Assembly (NCBI GenBank): GCA_903875225.1
Contig: CAIQVJ010000006.1
Coordinates: forward strand, 1-64,000
Source: an uncultured Pseudomonadota bacterium
Lineage (GTDB): Bacteria; Myxococcota_A; UBA796; SXON01
Length of the DNA stretch: 64,000 nucleotides
Direction: 5' to 3'
Part shown: positions 41,004-50,825 of the stretch, piece by piece
Numbering within the stretch: position 1 is the stretch's first letter
How the letters are laid out: each line of letters starts with the position of its first letter
Program-made: the position numbers and the translations under genes
Notes under the pieces: model-generated
Seen by the model: the letters and a program-made list of their open reading frames with translations, nothing else
Told to the model about the DNA's origin: nothing
Databases searched by the model: none

Positions 41004-41195
41004 CTACCGACGGAGGTCACCTGTGTCCTGGCACTCCGGAGAGCCGGCGCACCCCGGGTCGCCGCAGTCCGTCAGCCCGTCGCCGTCGTTGTCCTCGTTG
41101 TCGGCGCAGTCGCCGGGCTCCGTCCCCTCCACCCGCGAGCTGTCTCCGGTGTCGGGTGTGTTGAGCGTGCAGGCCAGCATCAGGAGGAGCAGCAT
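41004..41195 (-). CDS. very small lipoprotein
   Basis: The product is 63 residues. The signal MLLLLMLAC gives a lipobox (LAC) almost at once. The mature part is acidic with four Cys and a calcium-loop-like segment (DNEDNDGDGLTDCGDPGC) that recalls one unit of the MopE/31-residue repeats seen elsewhere in this window. ATG 41195 is preferred over GTG 41201 because it gives the compact signal. Its role is unknown; it may be a minimal copy of the repeat-lipoprotein theme. Confidence 0.5.
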   Translation of the reverse strand: MLLLLMLACTLNTPDTGDSSRVEGTEPGDCADNEDNDGDGLTDCGDPGCAGSPECQDTGDLRR

Positions 41196-41243
41196 GGTCA
41201 CCTCTCTCCCACGCTAATCGCGGTTCGGCGTCCGGCAGCGCCC

Positions 41244-41654
41244 TCACGCCCCCGACGTGTCGGCGACCACGGTGATGCCCACCGTCGCGGGTACGAAGTC
41301 CGAGAACACCTCGTCCATGCCGTCGCCGTCCGCAAAGCGCAGGTCCGCTGTCAGCGTCCAGTCGTGAGCCGTGTCGATCTGGATCGATGGCGTCGTGCTC
41401 TCCGTGTCGAGCGAGTCGCTCGTCGCGCCGTCGGTCCAGCTCAGGTGCAGGTACCCCTCCGGTTCGCCTTCGTTGTGCTTCGCGGGGTCGGAGAGCAGGA
41501 AGTTGTCGACTGCGATGGAGAGCGCGATCGGCGCGCCGGTCACGAACTGGTCGCCCTCGTGCGGCGAGACGAACGAGACCGTGGGCGTGGGCGTCGCGGC
41601 GGAGTCCGATGGGCCCGTGCAGGCGATCAGGGAGGCGAGGATCAGCATGTTCAT
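41244..41654 (-). CDS. small lipoprotein, paralogue of the next gene
   Basis: The 136-residue protein begins MNMLILASLIAC, a signal peptide with lipobox IAC. The mature domain is a single beta-sandwich-like unit (VSFVSPHEGDQFVTGAPIALSIAVDNF, YLHLSWTDG). Its ATG overlaps the TGA of the upstream gene (ATGA), so the two are coupled. The two share the layout of opening PTD/SPHEGD motif, central H(M/L)(H/S)(V/W) strand and closing GITVV/VIYITV strand, which suggests tandem duplication. Function unknown. Confidence 0.6.
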   Translation of the reverse strand: MNMLILASLIACTGPSDSAATPTPTVSFVSPHEGDQFVTGAPIALSIAVDNFLLSDPAKHNEGEPEGYLHLSWTDGATSDSLDTESTTPSIQIDTAHDWTLTADLRFADGDGMDEVFSDFVPATVGITVVADTSGA

Positions 41655-42034
41655 CCCGAGCAGAGGGTGTTGTCGACCGTGATGTAGATCACCAGCCCCA
41701 CGTATGGATCGAGCGCCGAGTGGTCGGCAGACGCGAGATCCAGGCTGAGCTGCCACTCACCGTCCGCGACCTCCGGCACGTACACGGTCTCCATGTCGGT
41801 CTGGGCGACCTCCTGCCCGTTGAGGTACACGTGCATGTGCCCGGTGTCGGGTGGGGGATCCTCGATCGTCTCGTTCGTGAGCGTGAAGTTCGCGACGTCG
41901 GTCACGACCGCAAGCGGAGTGCCACACACGATGCTGCCGTCGGTCGGGGAGAGCAGGGTGAGGCACGGCTCTCCTCCGCACGCCGCGGTGTCGGCCTCGG
42001 AGCCACATGCCGCGAGCAGGAGCAGGAAGACCAT
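41651..42034 (-). CDS. small lipoprotein with DTGHMHVY motif
   Basis: The product is about 127 residues, with a signal peptide MVFLLLLAAC and lipobox AAC. The mature domain contains PPDTGHMHVYLNGQEVA, where the His pair could bind a metal, and two Cys near the start (ACGGEPCLTLL). It resembles short Ig-like domains that carry a GH.H strand, but no family is certain. ATG 42034 is taken over GTG 42040. It is coupled by ATGA to its downstream paralogue. Confidence 0.6.
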   Translation of the reverse strand: MVFLLLLAACGSEADTAACGGEPCLTLLSPTDGSIVCGTPLAVVTDVANFTLTNETIEDPPPDTGHMHVYLNGQEVAQTDMETVYVPEVADGEWQLSLDLASADHSALDPYVGLVIYITVDNTLCSG

Positions 42035-42112
42035 GACCACAGCATATCACCGGGATCATCGACCCCGGGACGATACGGTCACGGCGTGTCCGAAACGGTC
42101 ACACCCGGGCGT

Positions 42113-42487
42113 TCAGGCGATCGCGGTGTACGCCGTCGCGTCGAGCAGCCCCGCGAGCTCGCCCGGGTTCGACAAGCGGAGCTTGAAGAGCCAGCCGCCG
42201 CCATGGGGATCGGAGTTGATGACCGACTCGTTGCCGTCGAGCGCGCCGTTCACCTCGGTGACGGTGCCGGAGATCGGCGCGTACACGTCGGAGACCGCCT
42301 TGACGGACTCGACCTCGCACGCGCTCTTGCCCTTCGCGATGGTCTTGCCCACCGCGGGGAGCTCGACGTGCACGATGTCGCCGAGCGCATCCTGGGCGTG
42401 GTGCGTGATCCCGACCGTGGCGATGTCGCCCTCGACGGAGACCCATTCGTGCTGGTCGGTGTACTTGTAGTGGCTGGGGTAGGACAT
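42113..42487 (-). CDS. gcvH: glycine cleavage system H protein
   Basis: GcvH carries the lipoyl arm that shuttles the aminomethyl group between the P, T and L proteins. The 124-residue length is standard. The lipoylated Lys lies in ESVKAVSD (about residue 63), and the fold marks HEWV, GITHHAQDALGDIVHVELP and NSDPHGGGWLFKL are clear. It lies 14 bases after gcvT. The P-protein gene does not follow; the next gene is an unrelated lipoprotein. Confidence 0.97.
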   Translation of the reverse strand: MSYPSHYKYTDQHEWVSVEGDIATVGITHHAQDALGDIVHVELPAVGKTIAKGKSACEVESVKAVSDVYAPISGTVTEVNGALDGNESVINSDPHGGGWLFKLRLSNPGELAGLLDATAYTAIA

Positions 42488-42501
42488 GTTGGGCTCCGGC
42501 G

Positions 42502-43587
<1,086 letters not shown>

Positions 43588-43716
43588 GGTGGCCTCCTGG
43601 GAAGGGTGAGAACGGCCGCCCAGCCTATCCGGCCAGATGGTTTTTGGCGCTACGCCGAATGCCGGGAAAGGGGGCTGACGGATCCCGTTGCCGGCCGGGG
43701 CTTCGGCCGGGACCCT

Positions 43717-44154
43717 TCAAGAGGCGTGCTTCTTGAGCAGCCCGGCGAGCCTCGGCATCGCCTCCAGCACGTGCTTGGACGCTTGCGGACGAAGCTGGTC
43801 GTAGGTCTTGCGCACGGGACCCGCGGCGTTGCGGGCCCGCTCGTCGGTGATGGAGAGCAGCGCCTCGGAGACCCTGGGTCCCTGGCCAACGAAGGTCGCA
43901 GCGGGGTCTCCCCCCTTTTCCAGCGCGGCCGCCCAGAACGGGTCCACCTTGCCGGCGAAGTCGTCGAGCAGGTGGTTCAGCGCGCCGACCACGAACCCGG
44001 GCTTGATGCGCTTGACGGTCCCGTATGCGGCCTTGATCGCCATGCCTGAGAGGCCGCCCTTGTCGGCCACCTCCGCTTCGATCACGCTCACGCCGTCGTC
44101 GACCACGTTTCTACGTTTCTTGGGGTCAGAGATCACGTCTTTGAGGCTCGCCAT
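43717..44154 (-). CDS. conserved hypothetical cytoplasmic protein
   Basis: The 145-residue protein starts MASLKDVISDPKKRRNVVDDGVSVIEAEVADKGG and is mostly helical, with no signal peptide. It resembles an uncharacterised bacterial family that I recall as DUF6918, in which a short N-terminal segment (DPKKR..VV.D...) is conserved. That match is from memory and is only moderately secure. It has a good GGAG site and lies 24 bases after the HEAT-repeat lipoprotein gene on the same strand. Role unknown. Confidence 0.6.
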   Translation of the reverse strand: MASLKDVISDPKKRRNVVDDGVSVIEAEVADKGGLSGMAIKAAYGTVKRIKPGFVVGALNHLLDDFAGKVDPFWAAALEKGGDPAATFVGQGPRVSEALLSITDERARNAAGPVRKTYDQLRPQASKHVLEAMPRLAGLLKKHAS

Positions 44155-44178
44155 GGGGACTCCGGAGGGGCTTGGGTT

Positions 44179-45324
44179 CTAGAACTCGACAACGCCGCCG
44201 CTCCCGCCGCCCGCCGGGGGCGTCGATGCGGGACACGCCTTGTAGTGGACCTTGCCGCCGAATTCGTTCACGCGGGCACCGAGGTACGCCTTGCCGCACT
44301 CGGTGTACCCGCCCTTGTTGAACGCGGCGGTGGCACACTCCAGGCTCCGTTCATAGTCACGGTCGTTCTGGTAGTACACGATGTCGAGGTCGGATTGGAG
44401 CGTGGGGGCGGTGTCCGTCACGTAGGTCTTCACCCAGAACGGGATGGCGTCGCACAGGATCTGCGAGGCCTCGGGAGCCGCGTTCTTGTCGAGCACCTCG
44501 AGCAGGGCGGTGCGCACGTTCACGTCGGGTTCGACGGTCATCACGTGGTCCCGCAGGCAGGCGAGGATCTTCGGGTTGCGGAACACGTCCACCGCGCGAA
44601 TCGCGGCCACCCGCACCCCGGGGTCGGCATCGGCCATGGCCCCACACGCGACGTCGGGAAAGTCCTCGAGCTTCAGGTCGCGGTAGGCGACGAGGGCAGC
44701 GGCCTTGGTCGGCGGGTCTCCGGTCTTCACTGCGTCGCGCAGGGCCTCGGTGGCGGCGGGGTTTCCGGCCAGGTCCATGGCGGCGTTCGCGCCCCAGGCA
44801 CCGCCACGCTTGAGCCCGGAGATCAGCATCTCCTGCTCCTTCGGATCCCGGGTCCCGCGAAGCGCGGGAAGCGCGGCAGCCTGGACCTCGGGGTCGGTGT
44901 CGGAGTTTGCGGCCACCACGAGCCGGGCGTGTACCTTCGGGGCCTTCACCTTCAGCATCGCCTTCGCAAGCCCGGCCCGATCCTTCAGGGTCGCGTCGTC
45001 CAGGGCGTCTGCGACACAGCCCACGCGGTGGTCGTCGGTTGCGTTGGCGAGCCCGCTGAGCACCGCAGGGTCCCAGGTGCCGTCCCGGGTCAGGTGCTGG
45101 CAGAGGCAGGAGGCGCCCTCGTCCTTGTAGTCCTTCAGCTTCAGCGCGGCGTACTCGCGGGTGTCGTCGTCCTTCATGGTGAGGCCGACGCAGATCGCCC
45201 GCACGTCGTTGAGGGTGTGGGCGCGGTCGAGGTCCGCCTTGGACACGAATTGCGGCGCGGGCGTCTCGCACGCGAGCAACAGGGTCGAGAGGGCGATCGC
45301 AACGGCAGGAACGGGCAGATGCAC
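44179..45324 (-). CDS. HEAT-repeat lipoprotein
   Basis: The product has 381 residues when started at GTG 45324. This gives a signal peptide ending in LLLAC and has GGAG at the right distance; the open frame continues upstream without support. The mature part shows repeated helical pairs of HEAT type (ADADPGVRVAAIRAVDVFRNPKILACLRDHV, DTDPEVQAAALPALRGTRDPKEQEMLISGL), which form protein-binding solenoids. It contains about eleven Cys, some in CLCQ and C-terminal pairs, which fits an oxidising envelope site. The partner is unknown. Confidence 0.7.
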   Translation of the reverse strand: MHLPVPAVAIALSTLLLACETPAPQFVSKADLDRAHTLNDVRAICVGLTMKDDDTREYAALKLKDYKDEGASCLCQHLTRDGTWDPAVLSGLANATDDHRVGCVADALDDATLKDRAGLAKAMLKVKAPKVHARLVVAANSDTDPEVQAAALPALRGTRDPKEQEMLISGLKRGGAWGANAAMDLAGNPAATEALRDAVKTGDPPTKAAALVAYRDLKLEDFPDVACGAMADADPGVRVAAIRAVDVFRNPKILACLRDHVMTVEPDVNVRTALLEVLDKNAAPEASQILCDAIPFWVKTYVTDTAPTLQSDLDIVYYQNDRDYERSLECATAAFNKGGYTECGKAYLGARVNEFGGKVHYKACPASTPPAGGGSGGVVEF

Positions 45325-45485
45325 GCGAGACTCCAGGCAGCCCGGCGCCTTAATCTGAACCGGTGTGGAGCGCCCCGTCGGTTCTGGTTTGAGGTGCCTG
45401 TAGATTTTTCGGCAGGTTCCGACCGTGATGCTGGCCTGCACTTCCCAGGCGGCGTAGGGCGCCGGACCGCTCACACGGAGGCCGC

Positions 45486-46082
45486 TTGAACCTCGTCGCG
45501 TCTACCCTCACCCTCGGCCTCCTGGGGATCGGCCTGACAGCGTGCACCGGGGGCTCCGACACGAGCCAGGTGGACGACTCCTCGTCGGCTGACACCGACA
45601 CCGACACCGACACCGATGCGGACACGGACACGGACACGGGCACTGGCCGGAGCGGGGAGGAGGGCCAGTTGGGGCTCGGAACCATGAGCGGAGCCGACTA
45701 CATCGGCTACGAAGAGTGGTATTTCGTGGCCGACGACGGCGACGGAGCAGACGTCTGCCGGATCCGCTACACCCTCACTTCCGTGGCGCCCCGCGCCGAC
45801 TGCTCCGAGTGCAGCTGGGCGTACGACCTGATCCGCTCCGAGGCGCAGGTGCTCACGGAGTCGGACCCCGGCTGTCTCCCGGTGCTGGGCTACGATGGCA
45901 CGACGGTGGGCGACCTCGACGGGACCACGGTCTCCTTCGGCTATGCCCCCAGCTACTACGGGCACGCCCAGGTGCTGATGGTCGAGACGGGCGGGGTGTG
46001 GGACGCAGCCACGTTCGCCGCGTTCGATGAGACGACGGGGGAGTTCACCTACGACTGGGAGGAAGGCTATCATGAATATTAA
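45486..46082 (+). CDS. lipoprotein with Asp-Thr linker (operon gene 1)
   Basis: The 198-residue product begins at TTG 45486, supported by GGAGG nearby, and has a signal ending in LTAC. An Asp-Thr linker follows the lipid anchor at about residues 36-54. The globular part (about 60-198) has the aromatic segment YIGYEEWYFV and Cys residues in DVCRIRY and DCSECSW. No family is recognised. The next gene starts inside its last 11 bases, and a third lipoprotein follows two bases later, so the three are one transcription unit. Confidence 0.65.
   Translation: MNLVASTLTLGLLGIGLTACTGGSDTSQVDDSSSADTDTDTDTDADTDTDTGTGRSGEEGQLGLGTMSGADYIGYEEWYFVADDGDGADVCRIRYTLTSVAPRADCSECSWAYDLIRSEAQVLTESDPGCLPVLGYDGTTVGDLDGTTVSFGYAPSYYGHAQVLMVETGGVWDAATFAAFDETTGEFTYDWEEGYHEY
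45591..45647 (+). repeat. GACACC-type hexamer repeat (Asp-Thr linker)
   Basis: GACACC and GACACG hexamers, with one GATGCG, alternate for 57 bases in frame, coding mainly Asp-Thr. Such short tandem repeats can change length by slippage without breaking the frame. They form an extended acidic spacer between the lipid anchor and the folded domain. Confidence 0.75.
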
Positions 46083-47058
46083 CGCTCGAATCTGGATCCT
46101 GTCCGCACTGGCGCTCACCGGCTGCCCCGCGAAGTCCGACGACTCCGGGCCGCCCCCCGCCGACGTCTGCAGCGAAGGCACCGTCGCCCTCTCCGATGCG
46201 AACAACTACGCCTTCCAGGGCTCGCTCGACGTCCCCTCGATCACCACGGTGTCGGGCGCGGACGTGCAGGTCTGCTGGGACGAGCTCACCACCGACATCC
46301 AGTGTCAACCGGTCGATCCGGCCGCGGACATCGACAACGTGGGCCTCATCCGGTTCGCCAACCTTAGCCAGGACGAGGTGAAGGAGGGGTTGAGCAAGAA
46401 CAACCTCAACCAGTCGGAGATGAGCGGCTACGTCGAGGCGCGGAACGATGCGGGAGGGACCTGCACGACGCTCTCCGCCATGTCGTTCTTCGGTACGCCC
46501 ATCGATCTCAGCCAGGAGTACACCGACGGCGGCGGCACGTACATGCTCCTGCTCACCACCGGGACAGAGCTCGGCAAGGGCGCGCGGATGCTGACGTTCC
46601 TCGCCCCCTCGACCGCCTCGGACGTCACGCGCGCGGACGTCGGCGCCGGCTGCGGTGTCCTGGACTTCACCGTCGACCTCCACTCGCTCACCTCCCTGCC
46701 GGTGTGCTCCGATGCCCCCTGGACGGTGGACTGGAGCGCCCTGACCGTGGATGGAGAGGGGAACGCCGTCAACGCGTTGAAGGTCGACAGCGTCATGCTC
46801 GGCTACTACGAAGGGCGGGGCGTCAGTGACATCGAGGGGGATTTCCTCGACCTCGAGCAGAGCGCGACTGCGCTGTACACCGTGGACGTCGCGGGGGGGA
46901 CGACGGCCGACCTCTCGACCGCCACGAACGGAGCCGACGCGTTCACCGGCTTCACCGGCGATGGGCTGTGGCTGCTCGCGCTTCGGTGCAGCAGCTGCTA
47001 CAACCCGGCCCCGATCTTCCTGACGGTCCTGGCGCCGACCGCGCCCACGGGAGACTGA
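46072..47058 (+). CDS. lipoprotein, function unknown (operon gene 2)
   Basis: The 328-residue product starts at ATG 46072, inside the end of the previous gene, which gives the signal peptide MNINARIWILSALALTGC with lipobox LTGC. The body is beta-rich with conserved-looking Trp, Cys and Gly patches (ADVQVCWDELTTDIQC, WLLALRCSSCYNPAP). It has no repeat or catalytic motif I can name. The position between two secreted lipoproteins suggests an envelope complex. Confidence 0.6.
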   Translation: MNINARIWILSALALTGCPAKSDDSGPPPADVCSEGTVALSDANNYAFQGSLDVPSITTVSGADVQVCWDELTTDIQCQPVDPAADIDNVGLIRFANLSQDEVKEGLSKNNLNQSEMSGYVEARNDAGGTCTTLSAMSFFGTPIDLSQEYTDGGGTYMLLLTTGTELGKGARMLTFLAPSTASDVTRADVGAGCGVLDFTVDLHSLTSLPVCSDAPWTVDWSALTVDGEGNAVNALKVDSVMLGYYEGRGVSDIEGDFLDLEQSATALYTVDVAGGTTADLSTATNGADAFTGFTGDGLWLLALRCSSCYNPAPIFLTVLAPTAPTGD

Positions 47059-47060
47059 CC

Positions 47061-48398
47061 ATGGCTCGGCACCTCACGCTCCTGGGCCTCGCCCCCCTCG
47101 TCCTCGCCTGCACCGGCAAGCCCGGCCCGGGGGATGCCTCCGTCACGATCGGGGACGTGACCGCCGAGGTCAGCCCTGTCATCCCCACCGTCGTGACCGT
47201 GACCTGGACGACCGATGTCGCCTCCGTGGGCTACGTCCGCTTCGGCGACGGGCTGACGACCCCCACCGAGTCGGTGGCCGCCACCGAGCACTCGGCCGTG
47301 CTCCTCGGCTTGCACATGCAGACAGCCGTGGACTACCAGGTCGTCGTGCAGGCCGAAGAGGGCGACATCACCAGCGACACGGCCTCCGTGACGACCGGCA
47401 TCCTGCCAAACACCCTGCCGACGCTCACCCTCGATGGCGACGGCAACGATCTGTACACGGTCGCCCCGATCCTCGGGGGCGTCGTCGGCCCCGCAATCAT
47501 CGATGCCACCGGCAATTTCGTCTGGTACTACCCGGATACCCGTGGGCTCGACGTCTACCGCGCCCGCCTCTCGCGCGATGGCACGAGCGTGCTCTACAAC
47601 GCAGGCAGCGTCTCCGGCGACCCCGCCCAGGACTCGGCGCTGGTGCGCGTCTCCCTCGATGGAACGTCCGAGGTGGCCACGCCGGTCCCCCTCCTGGCCC
47701 ACGACTTTGTCGAACTGCCGGACGGCACGCTGTCCGCCATCGCGGTCGAGTACCGGGACTTCAACGGATCCCAGCTTCGGGGCGACAAGATCGTCGAGGT
47801 CGCGCCGGACGGCACCCAGACCGACGCGTGGTCGGTGTGGGACTGCTTCGATCCCGCGGTCGACGTGGGGACCGACACCGAGATCGGCTGGACCTTCGCC
47901 AACGCGCTCGACTACGACGAGGCGGACGACGCCTACTACCTCTCGATCCGCAACTTCAGCAGCATCGTGAAGATCGATCGCGCCACCGGCACGTGCGACT
48001 GGGTGTTCGGGACCACGGCGGCCACGATCACGCCGGCCTCGGGAGACGACGTGTTCCTCCACGAGCACCAGTTCGAGGTGCTCGACTCGAGCATCCTCGT
48101 GTTCGACAACGCGGGCGCGGGCAGTCAATCGCGGGCGTTGGAGTACAGCTTCGATCCCACCCAGCCCACGGCGTCTGAGATCTGGAGCTTCTACCCCGAT
48201 CCCAGCATCTTCACGTTCGTGCTGGGCGACGTGCATCGCCTCGACGATGGGGACACGCTCGTGGACTTCGCCGTAGGCGGCGAGATCGACCGGGTCACCC
48301 CCGCCGGAGATGTGACCTGGCGCCTCGATGCTGCGCTCGGGTACGCGTTCGGGTTCTTCGAGGCCGAGCCGGACCTGTACGTGGCGCGAGGGGAGTAG
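47061..48398 (+). CDS. arylsulfotransferase-like lipoprotein (operon gene 3)
   Basis: The product has 445 residues from ATG 47061, with signal MARHLTLLGLAPLVLAC. After a fibronectin-like N-terminal domain (about 30-110) it has the beta-propeller pattern of the arylsulfotransferase (ASST) family: GNFVWYYPDT, LAHDFVELPDGTL, KIVEVAPDGTQTDAWSVWD, NFSSIVKIDRATGTCDWVFG and HEHQFEVLDSSILVFDNA. The HEH and NA motifs sit where ASST proteins have active-site residues. A real sulfotransfer role is unproven; many family members only share the propeller. A second ASST-like lipoprotein is encoded at 52847-54208. Confidence 0.72.
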   Translation: MARHLTLLGLAPLVLACTGKPGPGDASVTIGDVTAEVSPVIPTVVTVTWTTDVASVGYVRFGDGLTTPTESVAATEHSAVLLGLHMQTAVDYQVVVQAEEGDITSDTASVTTGILPNTLPTLTLDGDGNDLYTVAPILGGVVGPAIIDATGNFVWYYPDTRGLDVYRARLSRDGTSVLYNAGSVSGDPAQDSALVRVSLDGTSEVATPVPLLAHDFVELPDGTLSAIAVEYRDFNGSQLRGDKIVEVAPDGTQTDAWSVWDCFDPAVDVGTDTEIGWTFANALDYDEADDAYYLSIRNFSSIVKIDRATGTCDWVFGTTAATITPASGDDVFLHEHQFEVLDSSILVFDNAGAGSQSRALEYSFDPTQPTASEIWSFYPDPSIFTFVLGDVHRLDDGDTLVDFAVGGEIDRVTPAGDVTWRLDAALGYAFGFFEAEPDLYVARGE

Positions 48399-48401
48399 GC
48401 C

Positions 48402-49022
48402 CTACCGGGAGTCGTCCGCGGACCCCGCCCCGGTCGAGGCGAGCGGGTCCCGCGCGAGGTGCACTCGCGCCCGTCGGGCCTCGAGCGCGGCCGCTACCCA
48501 CTCCGCCTCGTCGCGACGGAGAAGGTCGCGGCCGATCTGCTGGGTGACGCCACCCTCTCCGTGCGGGCCGGCTCCGAGCGATGCCACGACCCTGTAGCGG
48601 GTGGCACGCTGGTGCTGGTACTCCTCGGTGATCGTGACGGCGCGCACCTGATCCCATGCCGACAGGTCGGTGGACGTCCGGCCGAACCAGGGGAGCGGCG
48701 TGAACCCGACCTGGACCTCGTCTCCGACCATACGCAGCACGGTCCGGTTGACGGCCCAGACGAGACCCAGGTAGTCGAGCGCGAGTCCACCCCCCACGAA
48801 CACGGCGATCATGACCACCAGCGCCGGGTCATCGCTCCCGAAGCGGTGCGAGAACCATGCGGCGAAGCCGAGCGCGGCTGCCCCCAGCGCCATGAGCGCG
48901 GCGGCGGGTGCAGGGGGCCCCCACCGGACCCGGATCTCCAAGCCGCCGTCCAGTACCTGGATGTTCGGCAGCCCCGCGGGCGAGGTCAGGTCGGGGGAGG
49001 CGCACAACGGGTCTGTGGACAT
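48402..49022 (-). CDS. membrane protein with PH-like domain, function unknown
   Basis: The 206-residue protein has two hydrophobic helices near 40-57 and 67-90 and a C-terminal segment with the beta-strand pattern of bacterial PH-like domains (VLRMVGDEVQVGFTPLPWFGRTSTDLSAWDQVRAVTITEEYQ). Such proteins are often accessory membrane factors of unknown role. It ends three bases from the convergent ASST-like gene. No partner gene is adjacent. Confidence 0.6.
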   Translation of the reverse strand: MSTDPLCASPDLTSPAGLPNIQVLDGGLEIRVRWGPPAPAAALMALGAAALGFAAWFSHRFGSDDPALVVMIAVFVGGGLALDYLGLVWAVNRTVLRMVGDEVQVGFTPLPWFGRTSTDLSAWDQVRAVTITEEYQHQRATRYRVVASLGAGPHGEGGVTQQIGRDLLRRDEAEWVAAALEARRARVHLARDPLASTGAGSADDSR

Positions 49023-49131
49023 GCCGGGCCTTTAACGAGGGTCCCGTTGCCTGGGCGCTCTCGTGATGCCCACCCGGCAGCGGATGGCGGCTCGCGGCCC
49101 ATCGGGACCGGAGCCGGGGTCGCCGCCCCGC

Positions 49132-50598
49132 CTATGGGCAGACGTGCTCGTCGATGTACCCGTCCCCATCGTTGTCGAGGCCGTCGCACACCTCCACGTC
49201 CACACAGTCGGGAACGCCGTCGTGGTCGCTGTCGAAGCCCTCGTCGACGGCGCTGTCGCCGTCGTTGTCGAGGCCGTCGCACACCTCCTCGTCGATGCAG
49301 TCCGCGGTCCCGTCCTCGTCGGTGTCGTCGTAGCCCTCGTCCACGAACCCGTCGCCGTCGTTGTCCACGCCGTCGCAGGTCTCCACGTCGAAGCAGTCTG
49401 CAACGCCGTCGGTGTCGGAGTCGAAGCCCTCATCGACGCCGCCGTCCCCGTCGTTGTCCAGCCCATCGCACGTCTCGGTGTCGAAGCAGTCGGCGAGCCC
49501 GTCGTGGTCTGTGTCGAAGCCCTCGTCCACCCGCCCGTCGCCGTCGTTGTCATGCCCGTCGCACACCTCGATGTCGAAGCAGTCGGGGGTCCCGTCCTCG
49601 TCCGCGTCGAAGCCTTCGTCCACGACCCCGTCGCCGTCGTTGTCGACCCCGTCGCACTCCTCGGTGTCGAAGCAGTCCGCGAGGTGGTCGCCATCCGAGT
49701 CGAAGCCCTCGTCGACGAGGTAGTCGCCGTCGTTGTCCTGCCCGTCGCACTCCTCGGTGTCGAAGCAGTCGGCCACCGCGTCATGGTCCGAGTTGAAGCC
49801 CTCGTCGACCAGGTTGTCCCCATCGTTGTCGAGCCCGTCGCAGACCTCGGGGTCGAAGCAGTCGGCGACCCCGTCCTCATCGGAGTCGAACGTCTCGTCC
49901 ACGCGGCCGTCTCCGTCGTTGTCGAGGCCGTCGCACTCCTCCTCGTCGTAGCAGTCCGCGATCCCGTCGGAGTCCGAGTCGAAGCCCTCGTCCACGAGGC
50001 CGTCGCCGTTGTTGTCCACGCCGTCGCAGGTCTCGGCGTCGAAGCAGTCGGCGAGGCCGTCGGAGTCCGAGTCGAAGCCCTCGTCCACCACCCCGTCGCC
50101 GTCGTTGTCGAAGCCGTCGCACTCCTCGATGTCCAGCTTGTCGCAGATGTCGTCGCCATCTGCGTCGTCGCAGGGGTAGGTGCTGAACGACCACACGTAG
50201 TCCTCATCGAGGTGCTCCCCGGCCCAGGACTCCGCCCCGGTGGTGATGGAGGCGGTGTAGGTGGCGCTGTTCTCCAGGTCGTACACGGGGAGGAACACGA
50301 CCTGGGTGTTGGCATACTGCACGACGCCAGGGGTCTCCACGCCGTCCAGCGTGAGCTTGAACGTGTCCTTGGTCAGCGTTCCCGGCTTCATCTCGTCCGT
50401 GAAGATGGCGCTGATCGACCAGTTCACGTGCACCAGCGTGTCCCCGTCGGCGGGCTGGGTGGAGAGCACGGCGAGGGGCTCCACGTCCACATGCGAGTCA
50501 CCGCCCGTGTCATCGCCGGTGTCCTTGCCTCTGCAGGCCACGGCAAACGGGACGAGCATGAGGAACAATACGAGCTTCGAAGACGACAGGGTCGACAT
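49132..50598 (-). CDS. lipoprotein with Ig-like domain and ten 31-residue calcium-type repeats
   Basis: The 488-residue product has a signal peptide ending in AVAC (Cys22), a short DTG linker, and a Big_5/Ig-like domain (about 40-140, LAVLSTQPADGDTLVHVNWSISAIFTDEM). From residue 160 it has ten full repeats and a partial eleventh of the form CDG.DNDGDG.VDEGFDSD.DG.ADCFD.E. Each has two Cys and two Asp-rich loops, so disulfides and calcium should make a rigid rod. The pattern is a compact relative of the MopE motif in the giant protein. AGGAGG precedes the ATG. It is likely displayed on the outer surface. Confidence 0.8.
   Translation of the reverse strand: MSTLSSSKLVLFLMLVPFAVACRGKDTGDDTGGDSHVDVEPLAVLSTQPADGDTLVHVNWSISAIFTDEMKPGTLTKDTFKLTLDGVETPGVVQYANTQVVFLPVYDLENSATYTASITTGAESWAGEHLDEDYVWSFSTYPCDDADGDDICDKLDIEECDGFDNDGDGVVDEGFDSDSDGLADCFDAETCDGVDNNGDGLVDEGFDSDSDGIADCYDEEECDGLDNDGDGRVDETFDSDEDGVADCFDPEVCDGLDNDGDNLVDEGFNSDHDAVADCFDTEECDGQDNDGDYLVDEGFDSDGDHLADCFDTEECDGVDNDGDGVVDEGFDADEDGTPDCFDIEVCDGHDNDGDGRVDEGFDTDHDGLADCFDTETCDGLDNDGDGGVDEGFDSDTDGVADCFDVETCDGVDNDGDGFVDEGYDDTDEDGTADCIDEEVCDGLDNDGDSAVDEGFDSDHDGVPDCVDVEVCDGLDNDGDGYIDEHVCP
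49135..50121 (-). repeat. 93-bp tandem repeat coding for 31-residue units
   Basis: Ten full units of 31 codons and one partial unit lie head to tail; one unit has 32 residues (insert in GYDDTDEDGTAD). The Cys, Asp and Gly positions are fixed while the Asp-loop fillers vary, showing older divergence than in the DTG array. Recombination between units could change the rod length. Confidence 0.8.
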
Positions 50599-50825
50599 GA
50601 GCAGCCTCCTACGGCAAGTTGCTTGCCACGTGGTTTGGGCACGCCAAGACTTTGGGTGCCTGCCCGCGATGCAAGCAATCCCGGTGCCATGGCACGGTCA
50701 GGGGCCTGGGATCTGCGCTGCCGGCCGCTCCGTCAGCGCGGGGCGACGGGACATCCGAGTGAGTTGGCACACCGGTTGGGTGACTGGACACCCATGACCC
50801 GGGGTGCCCGCGACGTCGATGGTGG
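50599..50825. promoter_or_regulatory. intergenic region with a hairpin and a 12-bp palindrome
   Basis: This 227-base gap lies upstream of the repeat lipoprotein (minus strand). GGCAAG-TTG-CTTGCC (50613-50627) forms a hairpin just before the ribosome-binding site of that gene and might affect its translation. GTGCCATGGCAC (50684-50695) is a perfect 12-base palindrome, a plausible operator. No clear promoter boxes or ORF were seen in the rest. Confidence 0.4.

Noticed and set aside
43588..43716. Glycine riboswitch before gcvT.
   Set aside because: No tandem aptamer pattern could be found in the 129-base gap.
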